DNA from: JACMOY01 sp038322575 | GTDB taxonomy: Bacteria; Actinomycetota; Actinomycetes; Actinomycetales; Angustibacteraceae | Assembly (NCBI GenBank): GCA_038322575.1 | Contig: JBBQGB010000001.1 | Location: 62,001-126,000, forward strand | Reading direction: 5' to 3' | Length of the DNA stretch: 64,000 bases | Part shown: positions 24,335 to 33,202 of the stretch, one piece after another | How the letters are laid out: each line of letters begins with the position of its first letter | How positions within the stretch are numbered: the first letter of the stretch is position 1 | The notes under the pieces: model-generated | Told to the model about the DNA's origin: nothing | The model's database searches: none | The model's input: only the letters and a program-made list of their open reading frames with translations | Program-made: the position numbers and the translations under genes

Positions 24335-25624
24335 GTGACCGACGCGCCGCCCATCCCCCTGCTGACCCCGCGCGAGGGAGTGCCGGACGTCGTCGTCGAC
24401 GAGCGTGCCCTGCGCCGGTGCGTGTCGGCGCTGCTCGCGGGCAGCGGTCCGGTGGCCGTCGACGCCGAGCGCGCCTCGGGCTACCGCTACGGCCAGGCCG
24501 CCTACCTGGTGCAGCTGCGCCGTCACGGAGCGGGCACCTGGCTGATCGACCCGGTCGCCTGTCCCGACCTCAGCGAGGTGGGTGCTGCGCTCGCCGACGT
24601 CGAGTGGGTGCTGCACGCGGCCAGCCAGGACCTGCCCTGCCTCGCCGAGGTCGGCATGCGGCCCTCCCGCCTGTTCGACACCGAGCTGGGCGCGCGGCTG
24701 GCCGGGCTGCCGCGCGTGGGTCTGGGCGCCGTCATCGAGCAGCTGCTCGGGCTGGTGCTGGCCAAGGAGCACTCCGCCGCCGACTGGTCGACCCGGCCCC
24801 TGCCCGAGCCGTGGCTGCGCTACGCCGCGCTCGACGTCGAGGTGCTGGTCGACCTGCGCGACGCCGTCGCCGGGCTGCTCGAGCAGCAGGGCAAGCTGGC
24901 CTGGGCCGAGCAGGAGTTCGCGGCGATCGCGTCCGCCGCGCCCCCGGCGACGCGCACCGACCCGTGGCGGCGCACCAGCGGGATGCACCGGCTGCGCCGA
25001 CGCCGCGAGCTGGCGGCCGTGCGCGAGCTGTGGGCCGCCCGCGACGCACTGGCCCGCTCGCGCGACACCGCCCCGGGCCGGGTGCTGCCGGACGCCGCGC
25101 TCGTCGAGGCCGCCGCCGCGGCACCGCAGACCACCGAGGCGCTCCTGGCGCTGCCGGGCTGGAAGGGCCCGGCCGCCCGGCGCCAGGCCCGCACCTGGCT
25201 CGACACCCTCGCCCGGGCCGCCGCCGTCCCGGACGACGAGCTGCCGCCGCTGACGCTGGCCACCGACGGCCCGCCGCCGCCGCGCGCGTGGGCCGAGCGC
25301 GACCCGGACGCCGCCGCGCGGCTGGCCACCGCCCGCGAGTCGATCGCCGCCCTGTCGGCCGACCTGGAGGTGCCGGCCGAGAACCTGATGACCCCCGACG
25401 TCGTGCGCCGGGTGCTGTGGGCCCCGCCTGCGCCGGCCGACCTCGACGCGGCGCTGGCCGCGCTCGGCGCCCGGGCCTGGCAGGTCGAGCAGGTCGGTCC
25501 GCTGCTGCGCGAGGCGCTGGGCGAGACCGCCGCGACCCGCGCCGCCCGGGTCCGTGCCGCGCAGGCGGCGACGGCCCCGACCGCGGTGACGGCCGACGTC
25601 GCCGAGCAGGTTACTGACCAGTAG
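24335..25624 (+). CDS. rnd: Ribonuclease D (DEDDy exonuclease with HRDC domain)
   Basis: This 429-residue protein has a 3'-5' exonuclease domain (residues about 30-215) and an HRDC domain (about 220-300), followed by a conserved C-terminal region. Seen: VAVDAERASGYRYGQAAYLVQL with Asp43 and Glu45, VLHAASQDLPCLAEVG (third acid), and RYAALDVEVLVDL (Tyr/Asp of motif III); the HRDC part is seen in RRRRELAAVRELWAARDALA. In bacteria RNase D trims tRNA and other stable RNA 3' ends. A leaderless start is indicated by TACGGT. fadA follows after 41 bp. Confidence 0.92.
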   Translation: MTDAPPIPLLTPREGVPDVVVDERALRRCVSALLAGSGPVAVDAERASGYRYGQAAYLVQLRRHGAGTWLIDPVACPDLSEVGAALADVEWVLHAASQDLPCLAEVGMRPSRLFDTELGARLAGLPRVGLGAVIEQLLGLVLAKEHSAADWSTRPLPEPWLRYAALDVEVLVDLRDAVAGLLEQQGKLAWAEQEFAAIASAAPPATRTDPWRRTSGMHRLRRRRELAAVRELWAARDALARSRDTAPGRVLPDAALVEAAAAAPQTTEALLALPGWKGPAARRQARTWLDTLARAAAVPDDELPPLTLATDGPPPPRAWAERDPDAAARLATARESIAALSADLEVPAENLMTPDVVRRVLWAPPAPADLDAALAALGARAWQVEQVGPLLREALGETAATRAARVRAAQAATAPTAVTADVAEQVTDQ

Positions 25625-25665
25625 CATCGGGCCGTCAGCAGGTCCGCGCACCCGCAGGAGGCACC

Positions 25666-26883
25666 GTGCCCCGCCCGCTTCGTGACGTCGTGTTCGTCGA
25701 CGGCGTCCGCACCCCGTTCGGCAAGGCCGGCAGCAAGGGCGTGTACGCGCAGACCCGCGCCGACGACCTGGTGATCGCGTGCATCCGCGAGCTGGTGCGG
25801 CGCAACCCGACGCTGCCGCCCGAGCGGGTCGACGACGTCGCCATCGCCGCGACGACCCAGATCGGTGACCAGGGCCTGACCCTGGGGCGGATGGCCGCCC
25901 TGCTGTCGGGCCTGCCGCGCTCGGTGCCCGGCTTCTCGATCGACCGCATGTGCGCCGGCGCGATGACCGCGGTGACCACGACGGCGTCCGGCATCGCGTT
26001 CGGCGCCTACGACGTGGTGATCGCCGGCGGCGTCGAGCACATGGGCCACCACCCGATGGGCGAGGGCGTCGACCCCAACCCGCGGATCGTGGCCGAGCGC
26101 CTGGTCGACCCCTCGGCGCTGGTGATGGGCTCGACCGCCGAGAACCTGCACGACCGCTACCCCGGCATCACCAAGGACCGCTGCGACGCGTTCGCCGTCG
26201 CCAGCCAGCGCAAGCTGGCCCGGGCCTACGACGACGGGCGGATCCAGCCCGACCTGGTGCCGGTCGCCACCCGCGACGTCGACCAGGGCTGGGGGCTGGC
26301 CACCACCGACGAGCCGCCGCGCCCGGGCACGACCACCGCCGACCTGGCGGCGCTGAAGACCCCGTTCCGTGCCCACGGGCGGGTGACCGCCGGCAACGCC
26401 GCCGGGCTCAACGACGGCGCGACCGCCTGCCTGCTCGCCTCGGCGGACGCCGCCGCCGAGCTGGGTCTGGCGGCGCGCATGCGCCTGGTCTCGTACGCCT
26501 TCGTCGGCGTCGAGCCCGAGGTCATGGGCATCGGCCCGGTCCCGGCCACCGAGAAGGCGCTGCGCCAAGCGGGGCTGACCATCGACGACATCGGCCTGTT
26601 CGAGCTCAACGAGGCGTTCGCCGTCCAGGTGCTGGCCTTCCTCGACCACTTCGCCATCGCGGACGACGACCCCCGGGTCAACGAGTACGGCGGCGCCATC
26701 GCGGTCGGCCACCCGCTCGCCTCCTCGGGCGTGCGGCTGATGACCCAGCTGGCCCGCCAGTTCGAGGCGCACCCCGACGTCCGGTACGGCCTGACCGCCA
26801 TGTGCATCGGCATCGGCATGGGCGGCGCCGTCATCTGGGAGAACCCCCACCACGCCGACTACGGCCAGGAGGACGCAGCCTGA
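25666..26883 (+). CDS. fadA: Acetyl-CoA C-acyltransferase (thiolase)
   Basis: This 405-residue thiolase cleaves 3-ketoacyl-CoA in beta-oxidation. Seen: FVDGVRTPFGKAGSKG, active-site Cys96 in IDRMCAGAM, GGVEHMGHHPMGEGVD, LNEAFAVQVLAF, GGAIAVGHPLASSGVR with the catalytic His, and Cys380 in AMCIGIGMGG. The GTG at 25666 follows AGGAGG at good spacing. The next gene, fadB, begins one codon-phase later with its ATG overlapping this stop (TGATG), as expected for the two subunits of a trifunctional-type complex. Confidence 0.94.
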   Translation: MPRPLRDVVFVDGVRTPFGKAGSKGVYAQTRADDLVIACIRELVRRNPTLPPERVDDVAIAATTQIGDQGLTLGRMAALLSGLPRSVPGFSIDRMCAGAMTAVTTTASGIAFGAYDVVIAGGVEHMGHHPMGEGVDPNPRIVAERLVDPSALVMGSTAENLHDRYPGITKDRCDAFAVASQRKLARAYDDGRIQPDLVPVATRDVDQGWGLATTDEPPRPGTTTADLAALKTPFRAHGRVTAGNAAGLNDGATACLLASADAAAELGLAARMRLVSYAFVGVEPEVMGIGPVPATEKALRQAGLTIDDIGLFELNEAFAVQVLAFLDHFAIADDDPRVNEYGGAIAVGHPLASSGVRLMTQLARQFEAHPDVRYGLTAMCIGIGMGGAVIWENPHHADYGQEDAA

Positions 26884-29012
26884 TGACCACCACCGACACC
26901 GTCGCCGAGGACCTCGCTGCGGCCACCACCGACGAGCGGGTCACCCGCTTCCCGGTCCGCGACGTGCAGCTGCCCGGCGGGGGCACGCTCGCGCTGATCA
27001 CCATGGACAATGGCTTCGACCACACCAAGCCGACCACGTTCGGCCCGCGCGGCCTGCTCGGCCTGCGCGCCGCCCTCGACACCCTGACCGCCCGCGCCGA
27101 AGCCGGTGAGATCGTCGCCGTCGCCGTCACGGGCAAGCCGTTCGTCTTCGCCGTCGGCGCCGACCTCAAGGACGTCGGGCAGCTGGCCACCCGCGACCAG
27201 GCCCTGGCCGTCGCCAGGCTGGGTCACGACCAGTTCCGCCGGCTCGGTGAGCTGCCGGTGCCCAGCTTCGCGTTCGTCAACGGCGCCGCGCTCGGCGGCG
27301 GCGTCGAGATCGCGTTGCACTGCACCTACCGGACGATCTCGACCGGCGTCAGCGCCGTGGCCCTGCCCGAGGTGTTCCTCGGCCTGGTGCCCGGCTGGGG
27401 CGGCGCCCACCTGCTGCCGAACCTCATCGGGGTGGCCGGTGCGCTGAAGGTCATCGTCGAGAACCCGCTGAGCCAGAACAGGATGATGACCGGCCCGCAG
27501 GCCCTGGCGATGGGCATCGCCGACGCCGGATTCGAGCCCGCCGACTTCCTCGCCCGGTCGCTGCGCTGGGCCGCCGACGTCCTGAGCGGTGCCGTCCAGG
27601 TCGAGCGCCCGCCGGTCGACCGCGACGAGCGCACCTGGCGGGCGGCGCTGGACGCGGCCAGGGCGTTCGCCGACGCCAAGGTCGGTCGGGCTGCACCGGC
27701 GGCCTACCGCGCCCTCGAACTCGTCGACCTGGCCCGCACCGCCGACCGCGACGCCGGCTTCGCCGCCGAGGACCAGACGCTCGCCGACCTGATCATGAGC
27801 GAGGAGTTCCGCAGCGGCGTCTACGCCCTCGACCTGGTGCAGCGCCGCGCCAAGCGGCCGGCCGGCGCACCCGACCGCGCCCTGGCCCGTGCGGTCACCA
27901 AGGTGGGCGTCGTCGGCGCGGGGCTGATGGCCGCGCAGCTGGCGCTGCTGATGGCTCAGCGGCTCGAGGTGCCGGTCGTCATGACCGACCTCGACCAGAC
28001 CCGGGTCGACCGGGGCGTCGGCTGGGTGCACGCCCAGCTCGGCGACCAGCTGGCCAAGGGGCGCCTGACCCCCGACCGGGCGAACCGGCTGCGCGCTCTG
28101 GTCACCGGCTCGACGTCCAAGGCCGACTTCGCCGACGCCGACCTGGTGATCGAGGCCGTGTTCGAGCAGATGGACGTCAAGCAGCAGGTGCTCGCCGAGG
28201 TCGAGGCGGTCGTCTCGCCTGAGGCGGTGCTGGCCACCAACACCTCGTCGCTGTCGATCACCGAGATGGCGTCCGGGCTGCAGCACCCGGGTCGGGTCGT
28301 GGGGTTCCACTTCTTCAACCCGGTCGCCGTCATGCCGCTGGTCGAGGTGGTCCGCGGGGCGGCGACCACCGACGTCGCCGTCGCGACGACCCTGGCCACC
28401 GCAGCGACGCTGCGCAAGACCGCGATCCTGGTCAAGGACTCCCCCTCGTTCGTCGTCAACCGACTGCTCGGCCGGTTCATGGGCGAGGTCAGCCGCGTCG
28501 TCGACGAGGGCACCCCGATCGAGGTGGCCGACCGCGCCTTCGCCGGCCTCGCGCCGATGCCGCCGTTCGTGCTGCTGTCGCTGGTCGGCCCGGCCATCGC
28601 GCTGCACAACGCCGAGACGTTGCACGCCGCCTTCCCCGACCGGTTCCACGTCTCGCCGATGCTGCGCCGGCTGGTCGCTGCCGGCAAGCCCGGGCTGTAC
28701 GGTCCCGACCCCACGCACCCCGCCCCGGACCCCGAGGTCGCCGCCCTGATGGAGGTGCCGGCCGACCCGGTCGTCCTCACCCGCGAGCAGGTCCGCGCGC
28801 AGGTGCTCGGGGCCCTCGCCGACGAGGCCCGCCGCATGCTCGACGAGGGGGTCGTCGCGGCGCCGCAGGACCTCGACCTGGCGATGATCACCGGGGCCGG
28901 GTTCTCGTTCTGGAACGGCGGACTCACCCCCCTGCTCGACCGCACAGGGGTGGCCGAGCAGCGGGCCGGACGCCGGTTCCTGCCGCGCGGCGCGGCGAGC
29001 CTGCCCGGCTGA
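26883..29012 (+). CDS. fadB: 3-hydroxyacyl-CoA dehydrogenase / enoyl-CoA hydratase fusion
   Basis: This 709-residue bifunctional protein hydrates enoyl-CoA and oxidises 3-hydroxyacyl-CoA. Order: crotonase domain (about residues 20-230; FVNGAALGGGVEIALHC is the oxyanion region), NAD-binding domain from VGVVGAGLMAAQLALLMA (about 345), signature HPGRVVGFHFFNPVAVMPL, then two C-terminal dehydrogenase helical domains (DSPSFVVNRLLGRF). The ATG at 26883 overlaps the fadA stop, so the pair is coupled. An SDR dehydrogenase gene follows after 20 bp with its own promoter box. Confidence 0.94.
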   Translation: MTTTDTVAEDLAAATTDERVTRFPVRDVQLPGGGTLALITMDNGFDHTKPTTFGPRGLLGLRAALDTLTARAEAGEIVAVAVTGKPFVFAVGADLKDVGQLATRDQALAVARLGHDQFRRLGELPVPSFAFVNGAALGGGVEIALHCTYRTISTGVSAVALPEVFLGLVPGWGGAHLLPNLIGVAGALKVIVENPLSQNRMMTGPQALAMGIADAGFEPADFLARSLRWAADVLSGAVQVERPPVDRDERTWRAALDAARAFADAKVGRAAPAAYRALELVDLARTADRDAGFAAEDQTLADLIMSEEFRSGVYALDLVQRRAKRPAGAPDRALARAVTKVGVVGAGLMAAQLALLMAQRLEVPVVMTDLDQTRVDRGVGWVHAQLGDQLAKGRLTPDRANRLRALVTGSTSKADFADADLVIEAVFEQMDVKQQVLAEVEAVVSPEAVLATNTSSLSITEMASGLQHPGRVVGFHFFNPVAVMPLVEVVRGAATTDVAVATTLATAATLRKTAILVKDSPSFVVNRLLGRFMGEVSRVVDEGTPIEVADRAFAGLAPMPPFVLLSLVGPAIALHNAETLHAAFPDRFHVSPMLRRLVAAGKPGLYGPDPTHPAPDPEVAALMEVPADPVVLTREQVRAQVLGALADEARRMLDEGVVAAPQDLDLAMITGAGFSFWNGGLTPLLDRTGVAEQRAGRRFLPRGAASLPG

Positions 29013-29019
29013 CCCCCTC

Positions 29020-29025
29020 TAGCGT
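29020..29025 (+). promoter_or_regulatory. -10 element of a leaderless promoter (SDR gene)
   Basis: TAGCGT lies 7 nt before the ATG at 29033, giving the gene its own start besides read-through from fadAB. It also argues against the in-frame GTG at 29024, which overlaps the box. Confidence 0.5.
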
Positions 29026-29032
29026 GGGCGCC

Positions 29033-29812
29033 ATGTCGCCCACCCAGAACCCGCCCCCAGGCCTGCTCGACCTCACCGGCCGCACCGCCCTGGTCACCGG
29101 GGCGGCCAGCGGGATCGGCGCCGCGTGCGCCCGCCGGCTGGGCGCCGCGGGGGCGCGCCTGGTGCTGGTCGACGTCGCCGCCGACCCGCTCGCCGCGCTC
29201 GCCGCCGAGCTCGGGGCGACCGGCACGACGTGCGACCTGTCCGACCTGGCCGCGGTCGACGCGCTCGACCTCAGCGAGGTCGACGTCCTGGTCAACAACG
29301 CCGGCCTGCAGCACGTCGCCCCGGTGCACGAGTTCCCGACCCAGGTGTTCAGCACGATCCTGGCGGTCATGCTCGAGAGCCCGTTCCGCCTGGTGCGCTC
29401 GGCTCTGCCCGGCATGTACGACCGCGGCTGGGGCCGGATCGTCAACGTCTCGTCCGTGCACGGGCTGCGGGCCTCGCCGTTCAAGGTCGCCTACGTCGCC
29501 GCCAAGCACGGCCTGGAGGGCCTGAGCAAGGTGGTGGCGCTGGAGGCCGCCGCGCACGGGGTCACGAGCAACTGCGTCAACCCGGCGTACGTGCGCACCC
29601 CACTGGTCGAGAGGCAGCTCGCCGACCAGGCGGTGGCGCACGGCGTCAGCCCCGAGCGCGTGCTGGACGAGGTGCTGCTCGCACCCGTGGCCCTCAAGCG
29701 GCTCGTCGAGCCCGCCGAGGTCGCCGAGCTGGTCGCCTTCCTGTGCGGCCCCGCCGCCGCCTCGATCACCGGGACGTCGCTGGCCATGGACGGCGGGTGG
29801 ACGGCGCACTGA
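29033..29812 (+). CDS. SDR dehydrogenase, 3-hydroxybutyrate dehydrogenase-like
   Basis: This 259-residue classical short-chain dehydrogenase has a cofactor loop ALVTGAASGIGAACARRL, VDVLVNNAG, the catalytic Ser in IVNVSSVHGLRAS, and Tyr/Lys in VAYVAAKHGLEGLSK. VHGLRASPFKVAYVAAKHG, NPAYVRTPLVERQ and the C-terminal SLAMDGGWTAH are very like bacterial D-3-hydroxybutyrate dehydrogenases. Position right after fadAB fits a role in short-chain acid use. The substrate is inferred. The ATG at 29033 is preceded by TAGCGT. Confidence 0.87.
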   Translation: MSPTQNPPPGLLDLTGRTALVTGAASGIGAACARRLGAAGARLVLVDVAADPLAALAAELGATGTTCDLSDLAAVDALDLSEVDVLVNNAGLQHVAPVHEFPTQVFSTILAVMLESPFRLVRSALPGMYDRGWGRIVNVSSVHGLRASPFKVAYVAAKHGLEGLSKVVALEAAAHGVTSNCVNPAYVRTPLVERQLADQAVAHGVSPERVLDEVLLAPVALKRLVEPAEVAELVAFLCGPAAASITGTSLAMDGGWTAH

Positions 29813-29924
29813 CCCCGCTCACGCAGCGTCGAACCTCGGTCGCCACCGGCCACGCCGTTCACCCGTTGGCATGACGATGCCGCCCCCGGCCCGTCCCAGC
29901 AGGAACAGGGCCCCGCCGGCGGGC

Positions 29925-29930
29925 TACCGT
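29925..29930 (+). promoter_or_regulatory. -10 element of a leaderless promoter (hypothetical gene)
   Basis: TACCGT lies 6 nt before the ATG at 29937. Confidence 0.5.
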
Positions 29931-29936
29931 CAGGGC

Positions 29937-30827
29937 ATGGGTGCCTCGACGAGCGACCGGCCGGTGACGGCTGTCGCGCTGCGCCGATGCGCGCTGGCCG
30001 TCAGCGTCCTGGACGACATCCCGCTCGAGCCGCGCCAGCACGGCGTCCTGCTCGGTCGCGACTGGGACGACCCGGTGCGCATCACGGTGCCGTGGGTGCG
30101 CCTGGAGCAGGCACTGGCCGGCGCCGACCCCGAGTCGCTCGCGGCCCGGCTGCGGGTACGGGACTGGATGCGTGCGCGCACGGCGCTGACGGACGGACCG
30201 GCGGCCGTGCGCCGCAGGCTGGTACCGCTGGGCCTGCCCGCGGGCCACGCGCTGCACCCTGGGGCCGCGTGGGTCCGCGAGCCAGTGGCCGGCGGCCTGA
30301 TCGGCCTGGGCCTCGGCCTGCGGGTGGCGGTCCCCTCCACGACCGGTGTCGCGGACGACGCGGTGGTCGCCCTCGCGCCCAGCGCCCTGGCCTGCGCCGG
30401 GTTCGACGCCCGCCACTGGTGGCCACCGGTGCGTGAGCGGCTCGACGAGCTCGCGCTGCTGGCCATCGAGCGCCTCACCCGCGACGGCGGCGGCCTGCTG
30501 ACCCCGACCGGCGGTTGCGACGTCCTCACCCTGCTCGGCTCACGCTGGCTGCGCGAGCACCTGGCCGACGGCGACGGCACGGGCATGCGCGCCCTGGCCG
30601 CGCCGATGCGCACGCGGGCGTGGTTCGACCTGGCGCGCATCGACCCGGCGTTCGTGGCCGCGGCCGCCACAGCGACCGGCGAGGAGCACCGCGGTGTCAG
30701 CCGCCCGCTCCTCGTGACCGCCGACGAGGTCGCGCTGGCGCCCGCGGCGTCGCCGCAGGCGTTGGCCCAGCTGGCCCTGCTCGACGCCTCCGCCGCCGAC
30801 CCGATGCTGCCAGGCGTCTACCGCTAG
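29937..30827 (+). CDS. Hypothetical protein, 296 residues
   Basis: I do not recognise this protein. It has no signal peptide or membrane segment. Seen: VTAVALRRCALAVSVLDDIPLE near the N-terminus, HAHGVLLG-like 'QHGVLLGRDWDDPVRITVPW', a Gly-rich strand GGLIGLGLGLRVAVPSTTG, and RLTRDGGGLLTPTGGCDVLTLL. The ATG at 29937 is fixed by the TACCGT box 6 nt upstream. It lies between the fatty-acid genes and a DUF222-HNH gene, a part of the window that looks accessory. Codon use is like the rest of the chromosome. Confidence 0.75.
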   Translation: MGASTSDRPVTAVALRRCALAVSVLDDIPLEPRQHGVLLGRDWDDPVRITVPWVRLEQALAGADPESLAARLRVRDWMRARTALTDGPAAVRRRLVPLGLPAGHALHPGAAWVREPVAGGLIGLGLGLRVAVPSTTGVADDAVVALAPSALACAGFDARHWWPPVRERLDELALLAIERLTRDGGGLLTPTGGCDVLTLLGSRWLREHLADGDGTGMRALAAPMRTRAWFDLARIDPAFVAAAATATGEEHRGVSRPLLVTADEVALAPAASPQALAQLALLDASAADPMLPGVYR

Positions 30828-30844
30828 AAGGTGCAGCCGGGGTC

Positions 30845-30873
30845 TTGCGGTGGTGACTGGCGGCCGGTAGAAT
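30845..30873 (+). promoter_or_regulatory. Full -35/-10 promoter of the DUF222-HNH gene
   Basis: TTGCGG (30845-30850), a 17-nt spacer and TAGAAT (30868-30873) form one of the best housekeeping-type promoters in the window. The GTG start at 30881 is 7 nt past the -10, so the transcript is leaderless. Confidence 0.65.
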
Positions 30874-30880
30874 CGAACAC

Positions 30881-32311
30881 GTGTTCGAGACTGCGAGGTT
30901 TGAGGTGACGCCACTGTGTGGCGTGCGCCGGCGCCTGACCGTCCTGGGCGAGGAGCTGGGCGCGCTGGACGTTCGGGATGCCACCGACGCCGAGCATGTC
31001 GCGTTGTTGGGTGAGCTGGAGGCGTTGAAGTGTCGGGTCGAGGGGGCGCAGGTGGTGGCCGCGGCGGCGTTGGACGTCTCGGTGCGCGCGGCCCACGCCG
31101 CGAGCGGGGTGCCCGCAGAACGGCTGGGGCAGGGCGTGGGGTTGCAGGTGGCGTTGGCGCGCCGTGAGTCCCACCACCGGGGTGAGCGGCACCTGGGTCT
31201 GGCCCGGGTGCTGACCCGTGAGCTGCCGTGCACGCTGGCCGCGCTGCGGGCGGGGTTGGTCAGCGAGTGGCGGGCGACCGTGGTGGCCCGCGAGACGGCG
31301 TGTCTGTCCCGTGAGCACCGGGGCGAGGTCGACCAGGAGCTCGGTGACCTCGGCCCCTCGACGTGGGGGCGGTGGGGTGAGCGTGAGCTGGTCGGGGAGC
31401 TGCGCCGCCGCGCCTACCGGCTGGACCCAGCGTCGGTGGTGGCGCGCCGCCGGCGGGCGGAGTCGCAGCGGTCGGTGTCGCTTCGCCCGGCCCCGGACTG
31501 CATGACCTACCTGACCGCACTGCTACCCGTGGTCACGGGTGTCGGGGTGTTCGCCGAGCTGACCCGCGCCGCCGACACCGCCCGCGCCGCCGGTGACGAG
31601 CGGGGTCGGGGGCAGGTGATGGCCGACACCCTGGCCACCCGCCTGCTTTCCCAACCCGACGGCGGCGCACCCAAGGTCCCGGTGACCGTGAACGTGGTCG
31701 TCTCCGACGAGGCCCTGCTCGGCGACACCGCCAATACCGGCACCTGCGACACCGGCGGCGTGGGTACCCGCGGCCTTGACGGCAACGACGACATCGCTCA
31801 CGTGCAGGGGTACGGGGTGGTGCCAGCCGCCCTGGCCCGCCAGGTCGCCGGCGCCGCCCCGGACGCGCAGGTGGCGCTGCGCCGGCTGTACGCGAACCCC
31901 ACCACCGGGGCGCTGGTGGCGATGGACTCCCGGTCCCGCTGCTTCCCACCCGCCCTGGCCGAGTTCATCCGGCTGCGCGACCGCACCTGCCGCACACCCT
32001 GGTGCGACGCCCCGATCCGGCACATCGACCACATCCGGGCACACGCCGACGGCGGGCCGACGTCCGCCGCCAACGCCCAAGGACTGTGCGAGGCCTGCAA
32101 CCAGGCCAAAGCCGCCCCCGGCTGGACAGCGATCGCGAGCGACACGACCGCGCACACGGTCACGCTGACGACACCGTCCGGCGCGACGTACGACGCCACC
32201 GCACCACCGACAGCGCGGCCCCTGCCCCTCGGCCGACCCCGCCCCGACCGAGTCGAGTCATCCTGGGTCGAGTGGGCCATTGAAGTCACGCTTCCCAAGC
32301 ACGCCGCCTGA
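30881..32311 (+). CDS. DUF222 / HNH endonuclease (13E12 family) protein
   Basis: This 476-residue protein has an N-terminal DUF222 region (LGELEALKCRVEGAQVVAAAA, then LARVLTRELPCTLAALRAGLV) and a C-terminal HNH nuclease motif near residue 370 (CRTPWCDAP, IRHIDHIRAHADGGPT, then GLCEACNQAKAAPGW), with Cys pairs and His-Asn in normal form, so it should be an active zinc HNH nuclease. The 13E12 family is multi-copy in many actinobacteria and is thought to be mobile or selfish, but its role is unknown. TTG and other less GC-rich codons are more frequent in its first half than in neighbours, which hints at transfer. Confidence 0.9.
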   Translation: MFETARFEVTPLCGVRRRLTVLGEELGALDVRDATDAEHVALLGELEALKCRVEGAQVVAAAALDVSVRAAHAASGVPAERLGQGVGLQVALARRESHHRGERHLGLARVLTRELPCTLAALRAGLVSEWRATVVARETACLSREHRGEVDQELGDLGPSTWGRWGERELVGELRRRAYRLDPASVVARRRRAESQRSVSLRPAPDCMTYLTALLPVVTGVGVFAELTRAADTARAAGDERGRGQVMADTLATRLLSQPDGGAPKVPVTVNVVVSDEALLGDTANTGTCDTGGVGTRGLDGNDDIAHVQGYGVVPAALARQVAGAAPDAQVALRRLYANPTTGALVAMDSRSRCFPPALAEFIRLRDRTCRTPWCDAPIRHIDHIRAHADGGPTSAANAQGLCEACNQAKAAPGWTAIASDTTAHTVTLTTPSGATYDATAPPTARPLPLGRPRPDRVESSWVEWAIEVTLPKHAA

Positions 32312-32452
32312 CGGTTCAGCGGTCGGTCGCAGTGTCGACGACCCTTGCGCGCGCGGCGTGAGCGCCTGAGCGGCAAGCTGGACGACCCCGAACCCGCCGT
32401 CCGAGTCACGCCAGACACCACGAACCAGTCAGGCGCACCAAGGACGCACGAC

Positions 32453-33202
32453 TCACCGCAGGTACGACGCGCCGTTCACGTCGATGATCGTGCCGGTCGA
32501 GAACGCTGCCTCGGGCGAGGCCAGCCACAGCACCGCGGCGGCCACCTCGTGCGGCTCGGCGACCCGGCCCAGCGGCGACTGCGCCCGGACGGCGTCGCCG
32601 CCGGGGCCGTCGAGCACCTCGCGGGCCATCTCGGTCTGCACGAAGCCCGGCGCGACCGTGCCGACCCGGATGCCGTGCGGCGCCAGCGCCACGGCCAGCG
32701 ACTGGCCCATCGCGTTCATCCCCGCCTTGGAGGCGCCGTACGCCGGGCAGGCGGGCTCGCCGCGGAACGCCCCGCGGCTCGACACGTTGACGACGGCGCC
32801 GCCACCGCGGGCGACCAGGTGAGGGACGGCGCAGAACGTGGCGTTGGCGGCGGCCACCAGGTTGACCGCCAGCGTGGTCGACCACGCCGCCTGCCACTGC
32901 TCGTAGGTGGACTCCAGCGGGGGGTGGGCCAGGAACACGCCGGCGTTGTTGACCAGCACGTCCAGTCCCCCGAGCAGGTCGGCCGCCTCGTCCACGCAGC
33001 GCTGCACCTGCGCGGGGTCGGCCAGCTCGGCCTGCACCCGGACGTGACCGGCGCCGGGCAGCTCTTCGAGCAACGCGGCGGCGGCGTCCGCGCTCGACCC
33101 GTAGTGGACCGCAACCCGGTCGCCCGCCTGCGCGAACGCAGTGGCCACGGCCCGGCCGATCCCGCGCGCGCCACCGGTGACCAGGACCGCGCGACCGGTC
33201 AC
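32453..33202 (-). CDS. SDR family oxidoreductase
   Basis: This 249-residue classical short-chain dehydrogenase has the cofactor loop VLVTGGARGIGRAVATAF, DVLVNNAGVFLA, catalytic Ser in VVNVSSRGAFRG, and Tyr/Lys in YGASKAGMNAM. TIIDVNGASYLR at the C-terminus fits FabG-like oxidoreductases that reduce 3-oxoacyl or sugar-type ketones, but the substrate cannot be told. GTG start at 33202 overlaps the stop of the class-V aminotransferase gene (GTGA), so the two are coupled. 140 bp of sequence before it (32312-32452) shows nothing. Confidence 0.88.
   Translation of the reverse strand: MTGRAVLVTGGARGIGRAVATAFAQAGDRVAVHYGSSADAAAALLEELPGAGHVRVQAELADPAQVQRCVDEAADLLGGLDVLVNNAGVFLAHPPLESTYEQWQAAWSTTLAVNLVAAANATFCAVPHLVARGGGAVVNVSSRGAFRGEPACPAYGASKAGMNAMGQSLAVALAPHGIRVGTVAPGFVQTEMAREVLDGPGGDAVRAQSPLGRVAEPHEVAAAVLWLASPEAAFSTGTIIDVNGASYLR

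Noticed and set aside
26883..29012. Starting the fadB product far upstream inside fadA, where the frame stays open
   Set aside because: The upstream part has no family match, fadA is certain, and the TGATG overlap at 26881-26885 is a typical start.
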